DNA of 64,000 nucleotides, from the NCBI GenBank assembly GCA_031277615.1, contig JAITMC010000024.1, positions 1-64,000 of the forward strand, written 5' to 3'. Below are positions 24,960 to 34,908 of the stretch, one piece after another. Source of the DNA: Chryseobacterium sp. (lineage in GTDB: Bacteria; Bacteroidota; Bacteroidia; Flavobacteriales; Weeksellaceae). The first letter of the stretch is position 1, and the number at the start of each line of letters is the position of its first letter. The notes below the pieces were generated by a model. That model searched no databases. It was not told where the DNA came from and saw only the letters and a program-made list of their open reading frames with translations. The translations under genes and the position numbers were made by a program.

Positions 24960-26165
24960 TTATTTTTTATGGGCTACCTCTTTCAAATATCTGTCATAAT
25001 TCAGGTAAGGTTCATTTATACGTCCGTTCGGTTTTAAATAAAGCATTCCTTCCTTATTATCTAATATTACATTAAACTGACTGAGAATCTGGTTTCCAAA
25101 CAAAGTCGGCCGTCCTGTGGGTTTTAAAGGGTCAGCAGCATTCGTTACAATATCTTTGAATTCTCGTCCCCCGATAAAAGCATTCAACCGGACAAGTTTT
25201 CTCTCATTCAGCATCTGCAGTTCTTTAAGGTTTTCCCAGTTCTTCCCCTGACCTGTAAAATCATCGCCAATAAGCATTGTTCCTTCTCTTCCGGTATCGA
25301 AAAGAAACCAAAACGAATATTTTTTACCCTCCTGAAAAAAATCTACATAAAATTTAGGGCGGTGCTGCTCATAAAATACAGGCTGTTTTTTAAAGTCCCC
25401 GGCTTTGGACGGCAATTCATCATGTACCGTCATTACCTTTCTGTCATAGTCTATTTCAACAATCTTATTCCGGAAAAAACTGTTCCCAACAATAAGATCC
25501 TCGTCTGCTTTCATATTTCCAACCTCTGTCAAAGGGAATTCTTTCCAAACAGCATCTCCTATTTGCAGGGTATTTCCTGAGCTGGTGCGTGCTTCATGTA
25601 CTCCCTGAGTATTGCTTACTGTAGATTTTCCCGTAAATAATATTTTCAGACGTTCTGAAGACTGTTTATTCACACAAGAGGTTCCCGCCCCTAAATCAAA
25701 TTGTATATTCACTTCTTCTTTTTGATTGAGAAGCCCTTTAAAATATATCCTGGAACCGATTATGCTAAAAGGAATTTCCACAGGTGAATTTTGGATACCC
25801 AAATGCTGCATTGCAATAAATGATGGATCTTCCCGGGCAAGAATACGAATATGGCAGCTATCTTTAGCATTGAGGATCACTACAGCATCATAGCTTTTTC
25901 CATACCGGGTGTTGAAACTGATTTTTCCTTTATCTGTAATAAGATCTATCTTACTTTTTTTATAGGGAAGATTAACGTAATAAATATCCGGACGTACTTT
26001 TGGATCAAGCTTCCAGTTGATTTTAACATTCGCCCCATCATGGATTACAGCATGATCATCTGTTGCCTGTAGGACAGGAATCTTTTGTGCTGATAACCTT
26101 TCAACACTCCCGGATAATATGAAAAGGAGTGAAAAAACAAAGGTAAAAAAAGGCTTGTTTTGCAT
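24960..26165 (-). CDS. Secreted retropepsin-like aspartyl protease family protein
   Basis: The protein has 401 residues with a signal peptide (FVFSLLFILSG, cleavage near LSAQ). Two aspartyl-protease-like loops are present: FDLGAGTS (about residue 157) and FDTGREGT (about residue 288); the second fits D-T-G exactly, the first has DLG. Each is followed by strand-rich sequence as expected for a duplicated pepsin fold, with a late LFGNQILSQFNVILD motif. Probably periplasmic; substrate unknown. Convergent with the archaemetzincin gene. Confidence 0.7.
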   Translation of the reverse strand: MQNKPFFTFVFSLLFILSGSVERLSAQKIPVLQATDDHAVIHDGANVKINWKLDPKVRPDIYYVNLPYKKSKIDLITDKGKISFNTRYGKSYDAVVILNAKDSCHIRILAREDPSFIAMQHLGIQNSPVEIPFSIIGSRIYFKGLLNQKEEVNIQFDLGAGTSCVNKQSSERLKILFTGKSTVSNTQGVHEARTSSGNTLQIGDAVWKEFPLTEVGNMKADEDLIVGNSFFRNKIVEIDYDRKVMTVHDELPSKAGDFKKQPVFYEQHRPKFYVDFFQEGKKYSFWFLFDTGREGTMLIGDDFTGQGKNWENLKELQMLNERKLVRLNAFIGGREFKDIVTNAADPLKPTGRPTLFGNQILSQFNVILDNKEGMLYLKPNGRINEPYLNYDRYLKEVAHKK

Positions 26166-26299
26166 GGTATATATATCAATAATATTAGATTTACTAAATC
26201 AATAAACCACTCATTTACAAAACAGTAAATCCATATTTAATTATTAATTAAAGATATAACTAAATATGGATTTTTTAATTTTTTATTCAAAAAAAATAA

Positions 26300-27844
26300 C
26301 TATTTTCTTTTCAGATCAAGATCATCAAAATCAAAGCTGAAATCTGTAATATCAGAAATAGCTTTTATTCTGGCAGATTCTGCCTTTCCGTTTTCATCAT
26401 AGCTGAAAATAAGGTAGGCATCGGCATCATAGCTTCTGTCGTCCCATTTGATGATGAATGTATTGTTGGAAAAAGGAAGCAATTCTCCTTTCAGCCTCGG
26501 TGAATTTTTACAGGTAAGCCTGTACGTACTTCCCTGCTGGGAAATTTCAACATCCCCGAACCACTGGTCGCTGTATTTCCCCACAAACTGTTCTGATTTA
26601 GGCTGTAGATTTTTCTCTTTTCTGAAAGCCTCTGATTTGGCAAAAGCCTCTTTTTTCTGCTTTTCATATTCGGCATTCATCTTAGCCATTCTTTCACCGT
26701 AAGTTTTCAGCCAGTTTCTGTCTGCCACTCCCAGGTACGAATCTTTTACCGTGTTGGTAATGGTATTGAAGGCTGCTCCGGACTGTTGGTTGGTCAGCAC
26801 TACAATTCCTAGTTTCAGATCGGGGATCAGGGTAAACTGCGTTACGGTACCGATCAGTCCGCCTGTATGCTGTACCTGCTTATGGCCTTTCACATCGCTT
26901 AGGAACCATCCCAGCCCGTATCCGTAGAAGCTTGTGTCATAAGGATTCTTCATGGCTACCCGGTCTGGAATCTGAAGACTCCACAGCTGCTGCACATTTT
27001 TATCGGAAACCAGTTTTTTACCGTCTTTGGTGGTAAAATTATTCAGCAGACATTCTGCCCAGGTGGTCATATCCTTGATATTGCTCATAATTCCGCCGGC
27101 TGCATTAGCTGTTTCATTCCAGTCGTGGGGAACAGCAATGGCTTTTCCGTCTACAGGTGCATGGGCATCAATTTTATTGGTTACTGCCTTTGCTCTGTTA
27201 TAGCTTCCGAAACTGGAAGTCATTCCCACCGGCTTCATGATCTTCTGCTCAATAAATTCTGCCCAGCTTAGCCCGGAGATCCTGTGGATTACTTCTCCTG
27301 CAATGATAAACATAATGTTGTTATAATCCAGGGTTGTTCTGAATGGGTTTTCAGGCTTCAGATAGCGTACATTGTGCACAATATCGTTCACCGTAAGGCT
27401 TCCTCCTTCGGGAAAGAACATCAGATCTCCCTGTCCAAGCCCTAATCCGGCTCTGTGGGTTACCAGATCTTTTACCGTTACGTTTTGGGAAACATACGGA
27501 TCGTACATCTGGAATTCGGGGATATATTTTGAAACTTTATCGTCCCAGTTCAGTTTTCCTTCATCGGCTAAAATGGCCAGTGCTGTACAGGTAAATCCTT
27601 TGGAATTGGAGGCAATGCCCACCAGTGTGTTATCATCCATCGGCTGCTTAGTTGCTAAGGAACGCTGGCCAAAACCTTTGGAATAGATTACTTTTCCGTC
27701 TTTTACAATACCCACGGACATTCCGGGCACATCAAAAGTTTTCAGAGTACTCTGGATGAGCTCATCCAGTTTTTTTTCTTCAACCTGGGCATTGAACAGC
27801 CCTGCTGCTAAAAGAAAAATGAAAAAAGAAAATTTCTGCTTCAT
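26300..27844 (-). CDS. Serine hydrolase, class C beta-lactamase-like family
   Basis: The protein has 514 residues with a signal peptide (FFIFLLAAGLFNAQ). The catalytic set is visible: S79-N-S-K82 (ASNSKGF), Y174-N-N176 (LDYNNIM) and HTGG near residue 330 in place of KTG. Residues about 400-505 form an extra C-terminal beta domain as in DUF3471-containing hydrolases. Such proteins are penicillin-binding, esterase or D-aminopeptidase-like; a true beta-lactamase role cannot be assumed. It stands alone, with AT-rich DNA of about 135 bp on both sides. Confidence 0.85.
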   Translation of the reverse strand: MKQKFSFFIFLLAAGLFNAQVEEKKLDELIQSTLKTFDVPGMSVGIVKDGKVIYSKGFGQRSLATKQPMDDNTLVGIASNSKGFTCTALAILADEGKLNWDDKVSKYIPEFQMYDPYVSQNVTVKDLVTHRAGLGLGQGDLMFFPEGGSLTVNDIVHNVRYLKPENPFRTTLDYNNIMFIIAGEVIHRISGLSWAEFIEQKIMKPVGMTSSFGSYNRAKAVTNKIDAHAPVDGKAIAVPHDWNETANAAGGIMSNIKDMTTWAECLLNNFTTKDGKKLVSDKNVQQLWSLQIPDRVAMKNPYDTSFYGYGLGWFLSDVKGHKQVQHTGGLIGTVTQFTLIPDLKLGIVVLTNQQSGAAFNTITNTVKDSYLGVADRNWLKTYGERMAKMNAEYEKQKKEAFAKSEAFRKEKNLQPKSEQFVGKYSDQWFGDVEISQQGSTYRLTCKNSPRLKGELLPFSNNTFIIKWDDRSYDADAYLIFSYDENGKAESARIKAISDITDFSFDFDDLDLKRK

Positions 27845-27921
27845 TGCTTTTTTAATTTTCCCAAATTTAGTAAATAAGATGCTGATTTTACCCCGTATTA
27901 ATTTTTTCTTTAAAGCATGAT

Positions 27922-27949
27922 AAAAGCCGGAAGAAAATCTCCCGGCCTT
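27922..27949 (-). terminator. Terminator after the siderophore operon
   Basis: On the minus strand GGCCGGGAG...TTCCGGC forms a GC-rich hairpin followed by TTTT, about 35 bp past the DUF4374 stop codon. Confidence 0.55.
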
Positions 27950-27982
27950 CAGTTCTAATGAGTTTGTTGTTTAAAAAAAAGA

Positions 27983-29260
27983 TTATTTAGCAGGCAGTAC
28001 ATTTACGCCCATCAGCCTTCCGCTTCCTTTAAGCTTAAACTCCATTTTTGTATTTTTGGAGGCAGGATCGTAGGAAGTAAGTCCGGAGAAGCCATCACCT
28101 TTATTGTTCGAGATAAAGTAAATACGGTTCTTATATAAAAAAGGATTCTGATAATTATAAAAGTTATCTACCGGAATATTAAGTTTTACAGCCTGCTTGG
28201 TCTGGGTGTCTATTTCGTGCCAGAACCATACATCATCCCTGTAGTTCACCCCATGCATTCCGCCTCCGTAATAAGAAACAGCTCCTGAAGGAATGGTTGT
28301 ATAAATTTTGTTGTTGTAGGCAAATAATCTGTTAAATTCTGCCGGGTGTACATAATTTTTGATATCAATTTCAAAAGTAGAATCGAAGGTATTCTGTCCG
28401 TTTTTTATTCTGAGGATTTTGGATGAATAGGCTGCTTCCTGATCTTTCATATCCCCTGCGGCCACCATATAGATATCTTTGGTTACCTCATCAATGCTCC
28501 ACACTACATGATCTGTGAAAAGTCCGAGATTGGTGGTGTTAGGATATCTGGTGATATTTTCGACCGTTCCGGAAGTTAGGTTATACACGACAACAGCCAC
28601 TTCTTTTACGATTGGTTTTACCTGCCAGTTGGGTCCTTTTTTACCGATCTGCAGATCCAGGTACAGCTTATTGTCTCTTTTGATCAGGATCAGCTGTCCT
28701 GCAGCCTGGTAAGCGGTTTCTCCCGGTCCCAGTAAGGAAGGATCAATGGTTTGGGCAAGAGAATTAAGGTCTATTTCACCTGTACGCTGCATCGTGCCGG
28801 GATTAAAAGTCTGGATTTTAAGCATTCCTCTGGAACCGTCCCAGTAGTATCCTTCTGTTTCGCTTACGACAAGATAATTAGGCTCAAATCCATTATTATG
28901 GGTCGCTATAAAGCCTTTCTGAACAATATTTCCGGTATTGTCACTATTCAGTTTGGAAAAACCTTCTTCTGAAGAGGCAGCTCCTCCCAATCTGTATATA
29001 TGGTCACCAAAAGACTTCCCTCCCGCTGAATAGGCTATCTGATAGAACGGCTTTTTATCCGCCAATGAGATGTCTCCCTGGGGAATATCTGAAAATGAGT
29101 AAATATTTCCACCCCATCCGGATGTACTGTTATAGACGATCCAGTTATCTTTTGCAGCAGGCTGCTGCTCATCGATACTGCTATTGTCGCTGCTGCACTG
29201 GACGGAAAGGAATAAGCCTAATGCAGATAAAATGATTGAAAACGCTTTTGCTTTTCTCAT
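27983..29260 (-). CDS. DUF4374 lipoprotein of the siderophore operon
   Basis: The protein has 425 residues; the signal ends LSVQC (Cys23) followed by SSDNSS. The mature part reads as a beta-propeller with repeated strand motifs (SGWGGNIYSF, YYWDGSRGMLKIQTF, TIPSGAVSYYGGG). DUF4374 lipoproteins are repeatedly found beside TonB-dependent siderophore receptors in Bacteroidota and are thought to help capture the ligand at the surface. Here it is the last gene of the operon, 12 bp after the receptor gene. Confidence 0.8.
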   Translation of the reverse strand: MRKAKAFSIILSALGLFLSVQCSSDNSSIDEQQPAAKDNWIVYNSTSGWGGNIYSFSDIPQGDISLADKKPFYQIAYSAGGKSFGDHIYRLGGAASSEEGFSKLNSDNTGNIVQKGFIATHNNGFEPNYLVVSETEGYYWDGSRGMLKIQTFNPGTMQRTGEIDLNSLAQTIDPSLLGPGETAYQAAGQLILIKRDNKLYLDLQIGKKGPNWQVKPIVKEVAVVVYNLTSGTVENITRYPNTTNLGLFTDHVVWSIDEVTKDIYMVAAGDMKDQEAAYSSKILRIKNGQNTFDSTFEIDIKNYVHPAEFNRLFAYNNKIYTTIPSGAVSYYGGGMHGVNYRDDVWFWHEIDTQTKQAVKLNIPVDNFYNYQNPFLYKNRIYFISNNKGDGFSGLTSYDPASKNTKMEFKLKGSGRLMGVNVLPAK

Positions 29261-29272
29261 GGTATATAATGA

Positions 29273-31639
29273 TTAAAAAATTGTATAGGTTAGTTTAAGA
29301 TGGTAAGACCTGGTAGGTTTCTGGGCATTATAATTATCATAAAGCCTCTGATTGGCCAGATTATTAACACTGAAGTTAACGGCAAGCTTAGGATCTGCTA
29401 AAAAATAGGTAACGCCTACTCCTATATCCACCATTCCCAGTCTGTTATCATTGGGAACCATCAGCTCACTAGAGACAACGGATGCTTTGGAAAACAGCTT
29501 AGGCTCCAGGTTTTTAGGAACCGGATATAACAGGAACCGGTGTACATAATTGATATTGTAATAAAATTCCAGCTTATCCCGCATCTTAAGCAGATCGGAG
29601 ACATTGAATCTTAAATAATGATTTCCAAAAAGGTAAGGGATATTGGGCTGCCTGGCGTCTTCCCAGATGCTTTCTGAGCCGGAAAGGTTTTTGAGCCTGA
29701 TATCCTGATACGTAAAATTGATTCCGGTCTGAATATTTTTTACCGGCTGATAGTTAATTTCATATTCCAGTCCCAGAATTCTGTTATCGTAATAATTATT
29801 GTACCTTCCATAAGGATTATCCGGTATCAGAAATATGGTATTTTTAACGTTCCTGTAAAACAGATTCAAGCTGGTATTCAGTTTGTAATTGGATGAAGTA
29901 TAGTCCAGAACAAGGTTTACATTGTCACTTTTTTCGGGTTCCAGATCGAGGTTTTCCTCTATTAAAATACCATCCCCGAAAATTTCGGTTTCATCCGGAA
30001 GCCGGACTGCTTTTTCATAGGATAACTTCAGGATAAAGTTTTTAGGCTTAAAGCTTATTCCCGCCATATAGCCGGATGCGGTTTTATTTTTATCAGATTC
30101 CCATGCAAAATTGAATTTATCTGTGGTATATCCTTTGGAGCTGAAGAAATAATTTTTGGCACCCACCACGGTTTCTATGGTACGGTTGAACCAGTGGGAT
30201 ACCAGGCCCAGAGCCGTTATATTTTTATTGTAGACTGCCGGAGTTTTAAGGACATCTTCCCCGTTCACGTTCAGCGCTCCGTAAGGGTCGCTCCCTTTTC
30301 TTCTCTGGTAGAAATAAACATTACCCAGTTCCAGGCTGTGGTTTCTGTTCAGCCGGAATGATGCATTCAGTCTGGAATGAACCATATTATAATCCAGCTT
30401 CTGGTCATTCCCTTTATTGATTTCCCCGATGCTGTTCTCGTCACTGAATGTTGATTCTCCCAGCCAGTTGTACCTCCGCCTGCTGACATCCACAAAGGAA
30501 TTGTCATATCTCGCAAATGCAGTCATCAGGTCTATTTTAAGACGGTTTTCGAGGAATGCTTTTTTATACTGAAGATAGCCCGTAACATTATTTTCTTTTG
30601 CAAATGCTTCTCCGTAAGGCTTTCTCATTTCCAGATCATTCTGAATCTCTTTATAAAAATGCGAATAGATCAATCCGAGTCTGATATCATTAGCCCAGCT
30701 TTTATTCCGGAACCCGGTATAGACTTCCATATAAGAAGCTTCCGTATCATCATGAAATCTTCTGGCGGTCACCTTTTTAAGATTGGCCGTTTCAGGATCC
30801 GTTACTTCTCCGATTATTTTATAGTTATTCTTTGAAAAAATATAACTTGCCTGCGTTCCCACATAAAATAAACTGTCTTTTTTTCCTGTAAATACACCAT
30901 TCATATGGGATTTATAGGTACTGAATGATGAAATTTCACTGGATAGCTCAAGGCTGTTTTTCGTTACAGGCTTCGATATGAAATTAATACCGCCGCCTAA
31001 AGCATCAGACGCCAGAGACACCGGCATCACTCCTTTGTAAATATCTACCCTGTCCAGCATATTGGGTGATAGCACATTCGGATTAAAGCTATGCCCGTAA
31101 AATTCAATCGGTACTCCGTCTCTGAAAATCCGGACCGCCTTGCCCTGAAGTCCGCCCAGATTCACCTGGAAACCGGATCCTACGCCTCCTTCAGCTCTCA
31201 GTTTAACCCCGGTGGTCATATTGAGGATCTCACCCATATTATTGGACTGGCTTTTTACGGCCTGTAGATCAACAATTTTAACGCTTAGCGGAGTTTTTTT
31301 AAGCTGTTCGAGCTTTTTTTTGCCTCTTATGTAGACTTCATCAATCCGGTTGGCATTGGAGACTTCTATTTCATATTTTTGGGGAGTCTGGCAGCTGATG
31401 ACCAGCGTATCATTATAAATTATTTTGTTATGATAAAGCACAGTCACCTTTACGGGGCCTTCCGGTACATCGGCAAAATCAGCAGTTCCCTGTCCTGAAA
31501 CCTGTTTTTTCTCGCCATTCACTACCATATAGACAGGGCCGGAACCATAGTTTTGGATATTTTTAACCGCAATGGTGACGGGACATGCCGACAGGACCAG
31601 TGAAGAAAATGCTGAGATCAGAAAAAATATACGCTTCAT
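29273..31639 (-). CDS. TonB-dependent siderophore receptor
   Basis: The protein has 788 residues with a signal peptide (FLISAFSSLVLSACPV). Residues about 20-100 form a carboxypeptidase-like beta domain. The plug domain follows with GEILNMTTGVKLRAEGGVG, IFRDGVPIEFYGH and ALGGGINFISKP; the remainder is a 22-strand-type barrel rich in aromatic strands and ending in Phe (LKLTYTIF). It would import a ferric siderophore across the outer membrane with TonB energy. It lies 51 bp downstream of the N-monooxygenase gene. Confidence 0.9.
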   Translation of the reverse strand: MKRIFFLISAFSSLVLSACPVTIAVKNIQNYGSGPVYMVVNGEKKQVSGQGTADFADVPEGPVKVTVLYHNKIIYNDTLVISCQTPQKYEIEVSNANRIDEVYIRGKKKLEQLKKTPLSVKIVDLQAVKSQSNNMGEILNMTTGVKLRAEGGVGSGFQVNLGGLQGKAVRIFRDGVPIEFYGHSFNPNVLSPNMLDRVDIYKGVMPVSLASDALGGGINFISKPVTKNSLELSSEISSFSTYKSHMNGVFTGKKDSLFYVGTQASYIFSKNNYKIIGEVTDPETANLKKVTARRFHDDTEASYMEVYTGFRNKSWANDIRLGLIYSHFYKEIQNDLEMRKPYGEAFAKENNVTGYLQYKKAFLENRLKIDLMTAFARYDNSFVDVSRRRYNWLGESTFSDENSIGEINKGNDQKLDYNMVHSRLNASFRLNRNHSLELGNVYFYQRRKGSDPYGALNVNGEDVLKTPAVYNKNITALGLVSHWFNRTIETVVGAKNYFFSSKGYTTDKFNFAWESDKNKTASGYMAGISFKPKNFILKLSYEKAVRLPDETEIFGDGILIEENLDLEPEKSDNVNLVLDYTSSNYKLNTSLNLFYRNVKNTIFLIPDNPYGRYNNYYDNRILGLEYEINYQPVKNIQTGINFTYQDIRLKNLSGSESIWEDARQPNIPYLFGNHYLRFNVSDLLKMRDKLEFYYNINYVHRFLLYPVPKNLEPKLFSKASVVSSELMVPNDNRLGMVDIGVGVTYFLADPKLAVNFSVNNLANQRLYDNYNAQKPTRSYHLKLTYTIF

Positions 31640-31690
31640 AATTATAGATCAATGAGTAGATGACCTTCTTTCTCAGGTCATTCTTAAAGT

Positions 31691-32980
31691 TTATACGGTT
31701 TCTAATGCTCCGAAATGCTGGAAAGCAATATTTTTTTCCAGGGTATAATATTCGTGTCCTAATATGGTATTGATGATGGCTGCATTTCTATAAGGTCCCA
31801 TCCCGAGATCTGATGTAATGATTCCCTGGGAATCCACACAGCCGTTCTGCATAAATATTTCATGATCATTCACATCGATGGTATAGTTTTCTGAAGACAG
31901 CAGGGTGCCGTCCTCCTTATTTTTATTGAGACGTTCTTCCACAGGATGCAGAAAGCGTGGAATTTCATAGCGATAACCTGTAGCCAGAATAAGATAATCC
32001 GTATCCAGGGAGAATGTTTTTTCTTCCTCCAGATGTTTCATATTTAACCTGTACTTCTCCGTATACGTCATATCCTCCAGCAGGCTGCTGGTAAGTATTT
32101 TCACAGGGAGAGGCTGCTCTTCTTTCATCTGCTGATGGTACAATTCATCATAAATAGTACTGATCAGTTCATCATTGATCCCTTTATACAGGATATCCTG
32201 CTTGTTGATAATTTCTCTTCTCTTCGGTAAAGGAAGCCTGTTGAAATAGGAAATATAATCCAGGGAGGTAAATTCATAGGTAAATTTGGAATTTTCCATA
32301 GGGAAAAACCGGTCTGCGGCCGTTACCCAGTTCAGCTTTAAATCCAGTTCCGGCCTTGCGGAAAGGAGGTCGAAAAACACTTCACCCCCACTTTGACCTG
32401 AACCAAGAACGGTAATGGTGCTTCCTTTCTTTATATACTGTTTTCTGTACAGGTATTCGGAAGAGTGGAAAATCTCTTCTTTGGAAAACTGCTCTGTAAT
32501 TTTCGGAACATTGGGAACAGAGCCAACGCCCAGAACTATTTTATCGGTCAGGTATACTTTTTTTTCGGAGTGAATAAGATCAATTACAGAAACCTCATAG
32601 CATTGGTGTTCTTCATTATAATCTACTTCTGTAACCGTATGACTGAAGTTCAGACTTTTGATCTGTGATGCCACCCATTTACAGTAAAGATTGTACTCCA
32701 TCCTGGTCACATAGAAGCTTTCTTTAAAACAAAAACGGAATATTTTCCCCTGCTCTCTTAAATAATTGATGTAAGTAAAAGGGCTCCTGGGATTCACAAT
32801 GGTGACCAGATCTGCGAGGAAAGGAACCTGAAGCGTTGTTCTGTCGATCATTAAGCCGCTGTGCCATTCAAATCTTGGCGACTGGTCAAAAAATATCGTC
32901 TTCAGATCATGTTCTTCGAGAAGGGCGGCCAGACTGAGATTAAAAGGGCCGATTCCTATCCCAATGATATCATATTTCAT
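31691..32980 (-). CDS. Lysine/ornithine N-monooxygenase of hydroxamate siderophore synthesis
   Basis: The protein has 429 residues. The FAD site is GIGIGPFNLSLAAL at residues 6-19, the NADPH site VLGSGQSGGEVF, and the ATGY motif (LATGYRYEIP) is near residue 345, all as in IucD/PvdA/SidA enzymes. The enzyme hydroxylates the terminal amino group of lysine, ornithine or a diamine; DHNLK-type substrate specificity cannot be read from sequence. It starts 18 bp after the acyltransferase gene. Confidence 0.88.
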   Translation of the reverse strand: MKYDIIGIGIGPFNLSLAALLEEHDLKTIFFDQSPRFEWHSGLMIDRTTLQVPFLADLVTIVNPRSPFTYINYLREQGKIFRFCFKESFYVTRMEYNLYCKWVASQIKSLNFSHTVTEVDYNEEHQCYEVSVIDLIHSEKKVYLTDKIVLGVGSVPNVPKITEQFSKEEIFHSSEYLYRKQYIKKGSTITVLGSGQSGGEVFFDLLSARPELDLKLNWVTAADRFFPMENSKFTYEFTSLDYISYFNRLPLPKRREIINKQDILYKGINDELISTIYDELYHQQMKEEQPLPVKILTSSLLEDMTYTEKYRLNMKHLEEEKTFSLDTDYLILATGYRYEIPRFLHPVEERLNKNKEDGTLLSSENYTIDVNDHEIFMQNGCVDSQGIITSDLGMGPYRNAAIINTILGHEYYTLEKNIAFQHFGALETV

Positions 32981-32998
32981 AAATTATTTTTTTGGAGA

Positions 32999-34603
32999 TT
33001 ATGTGGGGATGTTGATTTTAAGGACAGAATTATTGAATATTTCTTCTGTGGTTTCATAGAATTTTTCACGGTCCAGAAACGTGAGATTGGAAGTTTTATA
33101 AGGAAGCGCCAGAGACCTGTTGAATTCACAGCCCACTTTGGTAATAAGATTGTGGGTTCCTTTATGGGAAGCTGAAGCTTCTCCTATCATTCTTGTGAGC
33201 TGGGGGAAAGAGAAAAAATATTCCATACACATGGCCAGTGCATATGTTGAAAAATGAGGGATTTTTTCTTTTGCGGGCGCTATCAGCATATGAAATCCAT
33301 AATCCCCCGGCCTGAAGCGGTAATATTTCCCGACTTCATCTTTTATAGCCCAGTACAGTTCCAGAGTAAAGATAGGATTGCCATTCAGAAGACCTATGTA
33401 AGGATGGGAATAATCAACGCCCATATGTTTGATGTAAGCCTCTTCAAATTCCCACTTTTCCACATCCATTTCCCAATACTTTTTGGCATATTCCATATTG
33501 GACCATTCATGAAGAAATTCCATATCGGTTTCCGGATTGAAAGCTCTGAGTGTGATCTCAAGAGTTCCGTTATTGAAATATCTTTTGTGCAGTATTTCAC
33601 CGTAATCAGGCTTGATCAGCTTTCTGGAATAATGTTTCGGATTGATAAGGAAGTTGTGATGCCTGATATATTCTTTCCAGGATTCTTTCTGAGCACTGTA
33701 TACCTGTTTCAGGAAAAGACGGACTTCAATGGTTTCATACAGAAAGTCCATCGCATTGCCATATACTTCCCTTAACGAGTCTATTTCCGCATCGATGATC
33801 CGGTAAAGACTATCTTCTTCAATGCCTTCTGAGTAAGCAATGGTCCGGACAAAAGGATAAAGGTTATAGTAAATCAGGTGGGTTCTGATGAAGTTCTCCG
33901 CTTTCTCTTTTCTTATCCCGGAACTGTCGGAGATATATTCATTAAAGCAGAGACTGAGCGGATCTGTATTTTTCCGGATATAAACGTGTTCCGTATTGCA
34001 GTTATAAATAATGCCTTCTTCTATATACTTTCCTACAGCTGTTTTCAGCAATGAACGGGTATATTGTGAAAACCAGCCCAGAACAGATGATGTTCTGTCC
34101 GAATCTGTATTCCCTGTTATTCCGGGAGAGATAAAATCCTTCCAGTTTTCTTTCTGATACCCAAAGAAATTACTTATCGATCCTGTTTTCACACAGTTCA
34201 GAAGGGTATCTGATGATTCTGTTGTTTTCAGACCATAGCCGAAACTTTCATCAAACTCTTCAGAAAAATATCCGATATATTCTTTTTCAATATCATCTAC
34301 AACACCTTGAGTACCGTAGGTAACGGAAACCAGATAACGATAGGCTTCCTCAATGCTTATCCTGTCTATGGTTCCCATCTTTTTTTCTCTGTATCCCGCA
34401 TAATCAGCTAAAAAGTGAACTCCTGTTGTGGAAAAATATTGCACAGGAACGATGATGTGGGAATCTTCACCTGAAATAGCAATACGTATAAAGCCACTTT
34501 CAGGGCAACTTTTCATGAATTTCAATAACTCTTCATCAAACTTTGGCACCAGGTCAAAATAATACCAATTTTTGTTTTCCAGTAAGTACAAACTGACACT
34601 CAT
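32999..34603 (-). CDS. Siderophore acyltransferase with large N-terminal extension
   Basis: The protein has 534 residues. From about residue 350 it is a GNAT-fold N-acyltransferase of the IucB/AlcB/RhbD type: LRAFNPETDMEFLHEW, GDYGFHMLIAP, and a region of EAS-S-KGTHNLITKVGCEF. It would acylate the hydroxylamine made by the monooxygenase. The first ~340 residues are unusual; part (NFIRTHLIYYNLYPFVRTIA) recalls the FhuF-like C-terminal part of NIS synthetases, but the NIS ATP-site motif is not seen. First gene of the operon, 34 bp from its promoter. Confidence 0.7.
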   Translation of the reverse strand: MSVSLYLLENKNWYYFDLVPKFDEELLKFMKSCPESGFIRIAISGEDSHIIVPVQYFSTTGVHFLADYAGYREKKMGTIDRISIEEAYRYLVSVTYGTQGVVDDIEKEYIGYFSEEFDESFGYGLKTTESSDTLLNCVKTGSISNFFGYQKENWKDFISPGITGNTDSDRTSSVLGWFSQYTRSLLKTAVGKYIEEGIIYNCNTEHVYIRKNTDPLSLCFNEYISDSSGIRKEKAENFIRTHLIYYNLYPFVRTIAYSEGIEEDSLYRIIDAEIDSLREVYGNAMDFLYETIEVRLFLKQVYSAQKESWKEYIRHHNFLINPKHYSRKLIKPDYGEILHKRYFNNGTLEITLRAFNPETDMEFLHEWSNMEYAKKYWEMDVEKWEFEEAYIKHMGVDYSHPYIGLLNGNPIFTLELYWAIKDEVGKYYRFRPGDYGFHMLIAPAKEKIPHFSTYALAMCMEYFFSFPQLTRMIGEASASHKGTHNLITKVGCEFNRSLALPYKTSNLTFLDREKFYETTEEIFNNSVLKINIPT

Positions 34604-34636
34604 ATTATTTTTCTTTAGATTAAATAAAAATTAGAA

Positions 34637-34666
34637 CAAATATATACATATTTTATAATTCACAAA
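34637..34666 (-). promoter_or_regulatory. Promoter of the siderophore operon
   Basis: On the minus strand TTTG (34666-34663), 18 bp, then TATATTTG (34644-34637) matches the Bacteroidota -33/-7 consensus exactly. Start of transcription would be near 34632, about 30 bp before the ATG at 34603. No clear Fur-type palindrome was found, though iron control would be expected. Confidence 0.65.
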
Positions 34667-34851
34667 TATTTTATTTAATTAAATGAACATTAAATATATA
34701 ATCAACTGAAATACAAACATTTAATAACAAAAATTAGAATCAATTAAAACACTTAAAAGTGAATAACTCAAATTGAGACAAAAAAAACTCCATTCTAAAA
34801 ATCGTCATCAATCCGCAAATTTTGATTTTTCATTTTTTATATTGATAAAAA

Positions 34852-34884
34852 TTTGCAGTAAATGGGAATAAATAAATAAATTTG
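34852..34884 (+). promoter_or_regulatory. Promoter of the YfcE-like phosphodiesterase gene
   Basis: TTTG (34852-34855), 21 bp, then TAAATTTG (34877-34884), 24 bp upstream of ATG 34909. It diverges from the siderophore promoter; the 185 bp between the two -33 boxes is AT-rich and holds no gene. Confidence 0.6.
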
Positions 34885-34908
34885 ATTTTTCTAAAATGTA
34901 CGCCAGCG

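Noticed and set aside
26300-27844. Serine hydrolase as a resistance beta-lactamase
   Set aside because: SxxK and YxN are common to many esterases and peptidases of this fold; the HTGG motif and C-terminal extra domain favour a non-resistance enzyme, and nothing in the context suggests resistance.
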